From Actinokineospora iranica (GTDB lineage: Bacteria; Actinomycetota; Actinomycetes; Mycobacteriales; Pseudonocardiaceae), in assembly GCF_900101685.1 (NCBI RefSeq), contig NZ_FMZZ01000001.1, positions 744,001 to 808,000 of the forward strand: DNA of 64,000 nt, written 5' to 3'. The notes under the pieces are model-generated. The model made no database searches and was not told the origin of the DNA. It was given only the letters and a program-made list of their open reading frames with translations. Shown one piece after another: positions 57,253-64,000 of this stretch. The translations under genes were made by a program, and so were the position numbers. Within the stretch, counting starts at the first letter, position 1. Each line of letters starts with the position of its first letter.

Positions 57253-60200
57253 ATGTCGACCAGTGCGCAGTCTGAAATCCAGGATGCCGACGCTCGACGG
57301 GAACGCCGCACCGCCGATCTGCGGGCCACCGACCAGCAGTTCCGCGAAGCCATCCCGCTGGCGGCCGTCACCGCCGCGATCCGACGACCCGGGCTGTCCC
57401 CCGCCGCGATCACGGCCACGATCATGACCGGTTACGCCGACCGGCCCGCGCTGGGCGAGCGCACGCGGGAACCGGTCACCGATCCCGCCACGGGCCGCAC
57501 GACGCTGCGGCTGCTGCCGAGCTTCGACACGGTCACCTACCGGGACCTGTGGACCCGGGTCAACGCCGTCGCGGCCGAGTGGCGCCACGGTCCCCGGCAT
57601 CCGCTGGCCGCGGGCGAGTTCGTCGGCGTCCTCGGTTTCACCAGCACCGACTACACCACCCTCGACCTGGCCTGCGCGCGACTCGGCGGCGTCTGCGTGC
57701 CACTGCAGTCGAGCGCGTCCGCCAGCGCCCTCAAGCCGATCATCGCCGAGACCCAGCCGCGGATTCTCGCCGCGAGCGCCGAACTGCTGGACACCGCCGT
57801 CGAGATCGCGCTGGGCAGCGCGTCGCCGCGCCGTCTGATCGTCTTCGACTTCCACCCGGAGGTGGACGACGAGCGGGAGCGGGTCGACGCGGCCCGCGAA
57901 CGGCTCGCGGCGGCGGGCAGCCCGATCGTGCTCGACTCGCTGGCCGAGGTGATCGAGCGCGGCGGCCACCTGCCGCCCGCGCCGGAACCCGCCGCCGACC
58001 TGGACGCCGACCGGCTGGCGATGCTCATCTACACCTCCGGAAGCACCGGGACGCCCAAGGGCGCGATGTACACCGACCGGCTGGTCGGCGCGCTGTGGCG
58101 GGGGTTCTGGCCGCGTGCGGACGACCTGCCTCTCATCGGCCTCAACTTCATGCCGATGAGCCACATCGCGGGTCGGGTGACCCTGATGTCCACTCTCGCC
58201 AACGGCGGCACCGCCTACTTCACCGCGGCAAGCGACCTGTCGACGCTGTTCGAGGACATAGCGCTGGTCCGCCCCACCGAACTGTTCCTGGTGCCCCGGA
58301 TCTGCGACATGCTTTTCCAGCGGTACCAAAGCGAACTGGACCGCAGGGCCGCCGACCCGGGCGACCGGGCCGCGGTCGAGGCCGCTGTGCGGACGGAGTT
58401 GCGCGAGCGGTTCCTCGGCGGTCGCCTCGGGTGGGTCGGCAGCGGGGCGGCGCCGCTTTCGGCTGAGATGCAAGCGTTTGTCGAGTCGTGCGTGGATCTC
58501 CCGCTGCACGACGGGTTCGGCTCGACCGAGGCGGGCGCGATCCTGCTCGACCACAAGGTGAACCGACCCCCTGTTCTCGACTACAAGCTTGTCGACGTCC
58601 CCGAGTTGGGCTACTTCCGCACCGACTCGCCGCATCCGCGGGGCGAGTTGCTGATCAAGTCCGAGACGATCATCCCCGGGTACCACAAGCGCCCCGACGT
58701 CACCGCCGAGGTCTTCGATGAGGACGGCTATTACCGGACCGGCGACGTCATGGCCGAGATCGGCCCGGACGAACTGGTCTATGTGGACCGTCGCAAGAAT
58801 GTGCTGAAGCTGTCGCAAGGCGAGTTCGTCGCGGTGTCCCGGTTGGAGGCCGCCTTCGCCACCAGTCCCCTGGTGCGGCAGATTTACGTGTACGGCAGTA
58901 GTAAACGCGCTTACCTGCTCGCGGTGATCGTGCCCACCGAGGACGCGATCAACCGGGTGGACGACGTCGAAGACCTCCGGCCGCTGCTGACCGAGTCGCT
59001 GCAACGGATCGCGAAGGACACGGGCCTGAACTCCTATGAGCTGCCCCGCGCCTTCCTGATCGAGACCGAGCCGTTCAGCACCGCGAACGGACTCCTGTCC
59101 GATATCCGCAAACTGTTGCGCCCCAAGCTCAAGGACCAGTACGGCGAGCAGTTGGAACGGCTCTACGCCGAACTCGCCGAGCGGGAGGCGAACGAGTTGC
59201 GCGCGCTGCGGCACGCTGGCCGGGAGCAGCCCGTGCTCGACACCGTCCTGCGGGCCGTCCAGGCGCTGCTGGGCTGCGACCCCGCCGCGCTGCGCGCCGA
59301 CGCGCGCTTCATGGACCTGGGCGGCGATTCCCTGTCCGCGCTGTCGTTCTCCACCCTGCTCAAGGAAATCTTCTGCGTCGAGATCCCGGTGGGCGACCTC
59401 GTCAGCCCCGCGAACGACCTGCGGCGGCTGGCGGAGCGCATCGAGACGGCGCAGCGGTCCGGGTCGAAACGTCCCACGTTCGCGACCGTGCACGGCGCGG
59501 GCAGCACCCGGGTCCGCGCGGACGACCTGACGCTGGAGAAGTTCATCGACGCCGAAACCCTCGCCGCGGCCACGACGCTGCCGCGGCCGAGTGGTCCCGC
59601 GCGCACGGTCCTGTTGACGGGCGCGAACGGTTACCTGGGCCGGTTCCTGTGCCTGGAATGGCTGGAACGGCTGTCCGGCACGGGCGGCAGGCTGGTCTGC
59701 GTCGTCCGGGGCAGCACGGCCGCCGCCGCGCGCGAACGGCTCGACGCCGCCTTCGACAGCGGCGACGCCGACCTGGTGCGGCGCTTCCACGACCTGGCGG
59801 CCGAACACCTGGAAGTCTTCGCGGGCGATATCGGGGAGCCGAACCTGGGCCTGGACGAGCCGACCTGGCAGCGGCTGGCCGACACGGTCGACCTGATCGT
59901 CCACCCGGCCGCCCTGGTCAACCACGTGCTGCCGTACGACCAGTTGTTCGGCCCCAACGTCGTCGGCACCGCCGAGCTGATCCGAATGGCGATCACCAAG
60001 CGGCTCAAGCCGTTCACCTACCTCTCGACCGTAGCCGTGATCGCCTCGCAGGCAGCGAGCGCCGACGAGGAATCCGACATCCGCGTCACCAGCCCGGTCC
60101 GCGCGCTCGACCAGAGCTACGCGAACGGTTACGCGACAAGCAAATGGGCGGGCGAGGTCCTGCTGCGGGAAGCGCACGACCGGTGCGGCCTGCCCGTCGC

Positions 60201-60801
60201 GACCTTCCGGTCCGACATGATCCTGGCCCACAGCCGGTTCTCCGGACAGCTCAACGTGTCCGACATGTTCACCCGGCTGCTGCTCAGCCTGCTCGCCACT
60301 GGCATCGCGCCGCGGTCGTTCTACGAGACCGACGCCGAGGGCACCCGCCTGCCCGCGCACTACGACGGGCTCCCGGCCGACTTCACTGCCGAGGCCATCA
60401 CCACCCTGGGCGAGCGGGCCGCTGACGGAAACCAGCCCGGATACCAGACCTTCAACGTCCTCAACCCGCACGACGACGGCATCTCACTGGACGTCTTCGT
60501 GGACTGGCTGGCCGACGCGGGCCACCCCATCGAGCGGATCGACGACTACGGCGACTGGCTGGACCGCTTCACCACCGCCCTGCGCGCCCTGCCGGACCGG
60601 CAGAAGCAGCACTCGCTGCTGCCCCTGCTGCACGCGTTCACCCGCCCCGGTGAAGCCGTGCGCGGCTCCGGCATTCCCGCCACCGCGTTCCGCGCCGCCG
60701 TGCGCGCGGCGAAGATCGGACCCGACAAGGACATCCCGCACCTGTCCGCGGCGCTGATCGGCAAGTACGCCAAGGACTTGGCGAACCTGGGCCTCGTCTA
60801 G
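57253..60801 (+). CDS. car: Carboxylic acid reductase (adenylation, carrier, reductase)
   Basis: 1182 aa, the standard length. The adenylation domain has [13 protein letters not shown] (about 258-270), [17 protein letters not shown] and [13 protein letters not shown]. The carrier serine is Ser693 in [13 protein letters not shown]. The reductase domain has the NADPH site [13 protein letters not shown] (about 787) and a YxxxK pair (Tyr960, Lys964). The enzyme reduces carboxylic acids to aldehydes with ATP and NADPH after phosphopantetheinylation. No phosphopantetheinyl transferase is nearby. The 152-bp gap before it has a weak TATAGT. Adjacent adh could complete reduction to alcohol or take the aldehyde back. 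Confidence 0.95.
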   Translation: MSTSAQSEIQDADARRERRTADLRATDQQFREAIPLAAVTAAIRRPGLSPAAITATIMTGYADRPALGERTREPVTDPATGRTTLRLLPSFDTVTYRDLWTRVNAVAAEWRHGPRHPLAAGEFVGVLGFTSTDYTTLDLACARLGGVCVPLQSSASASALKPIIAETQPRILAASAELLDTAVEIALGSASPRRLIVFDFHPEVDDERERVDAARERLAAAGSPIVLDSLAEVIERGGHLPPAPEPAADLDADRLAMLIYTSGSTGTPKGAMYTDRLVGALWRGFWPRADDLPLIGLNFMPMSHIAGRVTLMSTLANGGTAYFTAASDLSTLFEDIALVRPTELFLVPRICDMLFQRYQSELDRRAADPGDRAAVEAAVRTELRERFLGGRLGWVGSGAAPLSAEMQAFVESCVDLPLHDGFGSTEAGAILLDHKVNRPPVLDYKLVDVPELGYFRTDSPHPRGELLIKSETIIPGYHKRPDVTAEVFDEDGYYRTGDVMAEIGPDELVYVDRRKNVLKLSQGEFVAVSRLEAAFATSPLVRQIYVYGSSKRAYLLAVIVPTEDAINRVDDVEDLRPLLTESLQRIAKDTGLNSYELPRAFLIETEPFSTANGLLSDIRKLLRPKLKDQYGEQLERLYAELAEREANELRALRHAGREQPVLDTVLRAVQALLGCDPAALRADARFMDLGGDSLSALSFSTLLKEIFCVEIPVGDLVSPANDLRRLAERIETAQRSGSKRPTFATVHGAGSTRVRADDLTLEKFIDAETLAAATTLPRPSGPARTVLLTGANGYLGRFLCLEWLERLSGTGGRLVCVVRGSTAAAARERLDAAFDSGDADLVRRFHDLAAEHLEVFAGDIGEPNLGLDEPTWQRLADTVDLIVHPAALVNHVLPYDQLFGPNVVGTAELIRMAITKRLKPFTYLSTVAVIASQAASADEESDIRVTSPVRALDQSYANGYATSKWAGEVLLREAHDRCGLPVATFRSDMILAHSRFSGQLNVSDMFTRLLLSLLATGIAPRSFYETDAEGTRLPAHYDGLPADFTAEAITTLGERAADGNQPGYQTFNVLNPHDDGISLDVFVDWLADAGHPIERIDDYGDWLDRFTTALRALPDRQKQHSLLPLLHAFTRPGEAVRGSGIPATAFRAAVRAAKIGPDKDIPHLSAALIGKYAKDLANLGLV

Positions 60802-60829
60802 AACCCGACCACAGTGGACAGTGCGGGGG

Positions 60830-61429
60830 TCAGCCGACGCCCGCGCCGTGCAGCGCGACCCACCGGCGCATGGAGTACTCGACCATCGTGATCAAGGTGT
60901 TCTTGACCGAGTGCCGGTCCCGGGCGTCGCAGGGGACGATCGGGACGTCGCGGGCGATGGCGAGGGCGTCGCGGACCTCCTCGATATCGTGGTTCAGCAG
61001 GCCGTCGAAGCAGTTCAGGCCGATCACATAAGGGAGATTGCGTTCCTCGAAGAAGTCGATCGGCGAGAACGAGTCGGCGAGCCTGCGGGTGTCGGCGAGG
61101 ACGACCGCCCCGATCGCGCCGCGCACCAGGTCGTCCCACATGAACCAGAACCGCTGCTGGCCCGGTGTCCCGAACAGGTACAGGATCAGATCCGAGTCCA
61201 GCGAGACCCGGCCGAAGTCCATCGCGACCGTGGTGGTCCGCTTGTTCGGGGTGGCGGCGGTGTCATCGATCCCGGCGCTGGCGCTGGTCATCACCGCCTC
61301 GGTGGTCAGGGGCACGATCTCCGAGACCGACCCGACGAAGGTGGTCTTGCCCGCGCCGAAGCCGCCAGCCACCACGATTTTGACCGAGGTGAGCGTGGGG
61401 GCCGAGTCGTCATAGCCGACGGAGTCCAC
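60830..61429 (-). CDS. cvnD: Conservon GTPase-like protein
   Basis: 199 aa. P-loop VVAGGFGAGKTTFVGSVSEI (about 20-34), a later DFGRVSLDSDLILYLFGTPGQQRFWFMWDDLVRGA, and NCFD in place of NKxD. This matches CvnD of conservons. It overlaps the cvnC end by 20 bases, the usual arrangement. In conservons it works with a histidine-kinase-like CvnA, roadblock CvnB and CvnC at the membrane, like eukaryotic G-protein systems. Ends convergent to car. Confidence 0.95.
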   Translation of the reverse strand: MDSVGYDDSAPTLTSVKIVVAGGFGAGKTTFVGSVSEIVPLTTEAVMTSASAGIDDTAATPNKRTTTVAMDFGRVSLDSDLILYLFGTPGQQRFWFMWDDLVRGAIGAVVLADTRRLADSFSPIDFFEERNLPYVIGLNCFDGLLNHDIEEVRDALAIARDVPIVPCDARDRHSVKNTLITMVEYSMRRWVALHGAGVG

Positions 61430-62006
61430 TCAGTACCCTTTCCATCAGCACCAGGTGCGCCCGGTTGGCGCCGCCGGTTGCGGTCTTGTGCACGGTGACC
61501 AGCCCCAACTGGGCCATGTCGCCCAGCAGGACCTTGGCGACGCCCAGCGGCGCGCCGAGCAGGGTCGCCACCTCGGCGACCGAGCGCGGGTCCCGGCACA
61601 GCGCGCCGATGACCCGGTGCTCGGACTCGGCGAACGCGGTCAAGTCGGCGGCCCGGTCGCTGGTGGAGACCATGGTCTCCAGGCGCAACTCGAAGTTGGA
61701 CCTGGTCCGGCCGCGCGTCCACGCGTACGGGCGCACGATGGCCGCGTCCGCAGGCTGCTCGACCGGATCGGGCAGCACCACGACCGGCAGCGGGGCGGAG
61801 TCCTCCCGGTCGGGCCAGTCCGGCTCGACCGAACCGGCCTGGGCCGGGGCGACCTCGACCAGGGGCGCCTCGACCACCTGGACCGGCGACCTCGGCGTGT
61901 CCACTTCGGACCGACTGAACTTGCGTTTGCGGCCCCCGCCGAGCGTGAGACCGTTCATCACGTCGGCAATCGTCTGCTCGGGCTCAGCGGCCCAGTCGCT
62001 GCTCAT
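61410..62006 (-). CDS. cvnC: Conservon DUF742 protein
   Basis: 198 aa. The C-terminal DUF742 domain contains YAWTRGRTRSNFELRLETMVST, then HRVIGALCRDPRSVAEVATLLGAPLGVAKVLLGDMAQLGLVTVH, a winged-helix-like fold. It ends LVLMERVLSGLRRL. The N-terminal 90 residues are acidic and Pro-rich and longer than in many CvnC proteins. Seven bases separate it from cvnB. Confidence 0.94.
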   Translation of the reverse strand: MSSDWAAEPEQTIADVMNGLTLGGGRKRKFSRSEVDTPRSPVQVVEAPLVEVAPAQAGSVEPDWPDREDSAPLPVVVLPDPVEQPADAAIVRPYAWTRGRTRSNFELRLETMVSTSDRAADLTAFAESEHRVIGALCRDPRSVAEVATLLGAPLGVAKVLLGDMAQLGLVTVHKTATGGANRAHLVLMERVLSGLRRL

Positions 62007-62013
62007 GCGTGCC

Positions 62014-62454
62014 TCATGCGGGCTGCCCCACCATCCTTCCAGCCGACCCTTGCAGGGCCGCGCGCAATTCCGGCGTGAGTATCTGGCCGACTCTGTCGAC
62101 CAGCAGGGTCATCTCGTAGGCCACCTGGCCGATGTCGCAGGTCGGGGCCGCCAGAATCGCTAAGCACGACCCGTCGCTGATGGCCATCAGCAGCATGATG
62201 CCGCGCTCCATCTCGACCACCGTCTCCTTGACCGCGCCCGCCTCGAAGCAGCGGGCAGCGCCCTGGGTGAGGCTCACCAGTCCGGACGCCACGGCGGCCA
62301 GCTGGTCGGCGCGGTCCACCGGAAGCCGCGCGGATGAGGTGAGCAGCAACCCGTCGGCCGAAACCACCACGGCGTGCGCCACTCCGGTGACCCGCTCCGC
62401 GAAGTCGTTGACCAACCATCCGAATTGGCTTGGCTTGGACTGCGTGGACGTCAT
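62014..62454 (-). CDS. cvnB: Conservon roadblock/LC7 protein
   Basis: 146 aa. FGWLVNDFAERVTGVAHAVVVSADGLLLTSSARLPVDRADQLAAVASGLVSLTQGAA spans the roadblock domain, followed by VEMERGIMLLMAISDGSCLAILA. Roadblock proteins act as GTPase partners. It lies between cvnA and cvnC as usual, on the same strand. Confidence 0.95.
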   Translation of the reverse strand: MTSTQSKPSQFGWLVNDFAERVTGVAHAVVVSADGLLLTSSARLPVDRADQLAAVASGLVSLTQGAARCFEAGAVKETVVEMERGIMLLMAISDGSCLAILAAPTCDIGQVAYEMTLLVDRVGQILTPELRAALQGSAGRMVGQPA

Positions 62455-62517
62455 CGTGCTCCATTCCTCATGAGACCGTTCACGAAGCCAGTGCTGTGGC
62501 CGGTTACGGCACTGGGC

Positions 62518-64000
62518 TCAGACATCGTCATCGGCTGACTCCTGGTCTGCGTGGTCTGGGGACCGTTGGGCGAGGCTGCTGCGGCCGCGGCCGATCCCGC
62601 GCTGGAAGCTGCCCAGCCGCGAGCGCAGCGCCTCGGCGTCGCGTTCGACGTGCACCGGCTCGGTCGGGGCCGAGGCGTCGACGCTGCCGGGCAGCAGCCG
62701 TTCGCGGGGGGTGCGGCGGGGCAGGCCGCCCGCGGGCTGGTCGTCGCGAGTGGACTGGCTGACCGCCTCGGCCGCCTGCCACCCGGCGTCCGCGGCGAAG
62801 CGCCAGCGCGCTCCGCGCAGGTCCAGGGCCGGGTTTTCCGGTTTGCTGTGGGCCGGTCCGGCGTGGTGCGAGCCGCGGGCGCGGCTGATGCCGCGCTGGA
62901 AGCTGGACAGGCGGGTGCGCAGGTCGTCCGGGTCGCGGCCGGGAGCGGACACGCCGTAGCGCGGGGCGCTGGGCTCCGCGCTGCCGGGCAGCAGGTTCTG
63001 CCGGGGGGTGCGGCGGGGCAGGCCGGAGTTGGTGTAGTCCTCCGGCTCCGCAGCCGACACCGCCTGCGCGGCGTGGAAACCCTGGTCCGCGGCGAAGTCC
63101 CAGGCAGTGGGGGTCTGGCGGGCGTCCTCGGCGGTGGAGTTCGGGTCGTCGGTGACCGCGCGGAACCACGCCGAGACCATCTCGTCGAAGATCGGCGTCG
63201 TCTCGTGCAGCGCCGCGGCGGCCTCGGCCGGTTGGGGCCGCTCGTGCACGAGGGTCGTGTCCCACCAGCCGCTGTCATCGGCCTCGTCGGGGGCGCTGGG
63301 CACGGCCGGGGCGAACAGCGTGTCCGCGGGAGAGTGCTCCTCTGGCGCGCCGGGCACCTGGTGCGTCGGCCAGAACGAGTCGGCTGGCTCGGCGCTGATC
63401 GGCTTGGGCTCGCGTCGGGGCAGCGGCAGGTCGTCCGCGACCGGGGCGGCCTGTGCCGGATCGCGGGGGCGCGGCATGGTCTCGGGCATCTCCGCGCCGT
63501 CGCCGCCTGCCATCCAGGTGGGGTCCGGCGTGGGCGAGCCGTTGACCGCGCCGCGCCTGGGCAGGCCGTTGCCCGTGTGGTGGCCGTTGGCGGAACCGGC
63601 CGACCCGTTGGTGGCCTTGCCGTTCGAGTGGCCGTTCGAGTGGCCGTTCGAGTGGCCGTTGGTGTGGCGGGGGACGTGGCCGTTCGTGTGCCCGTTCGTG
63701 TGACCGCCCCCCTGCGTGCTCGCGTGCCCGTTGACGTGGACCGACGAGGCGTCCAGCCGGGCCGCCGGAGCCGGGGACGGCTCGCCCGCGGTGGCCACCA
63801 GTTCGGCGGGCACGGTGATGGTGGCGCGCACTCCGGACTGGCCGCCCGCGCGCAGCCGCACCTGCACGCCGTGCCGGGAGGCGAGCCTGCCGACCACGAA
63901 CAGGCCCATCCGGCGCGCGGTGGACGCGTCGACGGCGCGGGTGTCGGCGAGGCGGGCGTTGGCGTCGGCGAGTTCCTGCTCAGTCATGCCGATGCCCCGG
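62518..64000 (-). CDS. cvnA: Conservon sensor kinase-like protein, C-terminal part
   Basis: About 494 codons are in the window and the gene continues beyond its right edge. The first visible part (MTEQELADANARLADTRAVD, then STARRMGLFVVGRLASRHGVQVRLRAGGQSGVRATITVPAEL) is the end of a GHKL ATPase domain as in CvnA. The remaining 420 residues are a low-complexity tail: an NGH-repeat block (about 93-140), an acidic Pro-rich part, then two related modules of about 80 residues with GLPRRTPR..LLPGS and LR.RL.SFQRGI.R.R. Such tails are variable and probably bind partners. Confidence 0.9.
   Translation of the reverse strand, partial: RGIGMTEQELADANARLADTRAVDASTARRMGLFVVGRLASRHGVQVRLRAGGQSGVRATITVPAELVATAGEPSPAPAARLDASSVHVNGHASTQGGGHTNGHTNGHVPRHTNGHSNGHSNGHSNGKATNGSAGSANGHHTGNGLPRRGAVNGSPTPDPTWMAGGDGAEMPETMPRPRDPAQAAPVADDLPLPRREPKPISAEPADSFWPTHQVPGAPEEHSPADTLFAPAVPSAPDEADDSGWWDTTLVHERPQPAEAAAALHETTPIFDEMVSAWFRAVTDDPNSTAEDARQTPTAWDFAADQGFHAAQAVSAAEPEDYTNSGLPRRTPRQNLLPGSAEPSAPRYGVSAPGRDPDDLRTRLSSFQRGISRARGSHHAGPAHSKPENPALDLRGARWRFAADAGWQAAEAVSQSTRDDQPAGGLPRRTPRERLLPGSVDASAPTEPVHVERDAEALRSRLGSFQRGIGRGRSSLAQRSPDHADQESADDDV
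62575..63115 (-). repeat. Two related 80-residue modules in the cvnA tail
   Basis: Copy A (about 63115 down to 62875) and copy B (about 62815 down to 62575) share the order FAAD.G..AA.AVS, GLPRRTPR..LLPGS, SAP and LR.RL.SFQRGI.R.R. Both nucleotide copies diverge at many sites, so the duplication is old or the motif is selected. Confidence 0.8.
63590..63710 (-). repeat. NGH codon repeat block in cvnA
   Basis: Repeats of a nine-base unit give HTNGHTNGH and NGHSNGHSNGHSNG on the protein. On the + strand the unit reads GTGGCCGTTCGA, four times in a row near 63620-63660. Such tracts can change length by slippage. Confidence 0.85.

Noticed and set aside
57178-60471. 1097-codon open frame opposite car
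   Set aside because: Shadow of the reductase gene; no ribosome site or recognisable domain.

Overview
The window is high-GC actinobacterial chromosome. GTG starts, 4-bp stop/start overlaps, a SigF-type stress module, bacterial Ku, a DUF3516 helicase, a conservon and a carboxylic acid reductase together suggest a filamentous member of the Pseudonocardiales. The genus is an inference; the 148-bp palindromic repeats look Actinokineospora-like to me, but I could not test this.

1-15.28 kb: right-hand part of an integrated siphovirus prophage, entirely in late-gene order. It runs scaffold, SU10-type capsid, head-tail connectors, tail terminator, tail tube, tail-assembly chaperone with a canonical -1 slippery site, tape measure (974 aa), two tail-tip proteins, GH25-LysM endolysin, holin, then a convergent large serine integrase. 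Portal, terminase and the lysis/lysogeny switch lie left of the window. A 43-codon gene reads against the structural operon between chaperone and tape measure. The prophage ends inside an SDR oxidoreductase gene, just before its catalytic lysine.

15.3-25.2 kb: SDR remnant, a membrane-anchored extracytoplasmic protein, a Ski2-like DEAD/DEAH helicase, a Nudix-NYN fusion, a secreted Vgb-like beta-propeller, a membrane protein with a PstS-like domain, a methyltransferase behind two adjacent palindromes, a SodC-like secreted protein and FxsA.

25.6-40 kb: glutamate synthase (gltB-gltD), small proteins, a secreted HAF-repeat protein, a ferric-iron ABC transporter (binding protein, fused permease, ATPase) with an IdeR/DtxR-like iron box, dihydrolipoamide dehydrogenase, an alpha/beta-hydrolase-like protein and a cysteine-free IscA-fold protein.

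40-49 kb: an ANTAR regulator (with a coupled micro-ORF), anti-sigma factor and SigF-type sigma factor, followed by ku behind a SigF/SigB-like promoter. Then come serine/glycine metabolism genes: sdaA, glyA, gcvH and gcvT, with a tandem glycine riboswitch. L-serine deamination, serine/glycine interconversion and glycine cleavage sit together, with lpd (the L-protein) 7 kb away; gcvP is absent.

48.8-57.2 kb: an ECF cobalt/nickel importer (cbiM, PDGLE/CbiN-like, cbiQ, cbiO), an AT-richer orphan gene, an alcohol dehydrogenase, two acyl-CoA dehydrogenases and a divergent TetR regulator. 57.2-60.8 kb is a carboxylic acid reductase. 60.8-64 kb is a conservon (cvnD, cvnC, cvnB and the 3' part of cvnA).

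The most unusual signal is a family of four 148-149 bp, almost fully self-complementary elements at 19.1, 37.2, 45.1 and 48.3 kb. They occur in both orientations in intergenic gaps. Two inverted copies bracket gcvT-gcvH-glyA, and one of these lies between the glycine riboswitch and gcvT.
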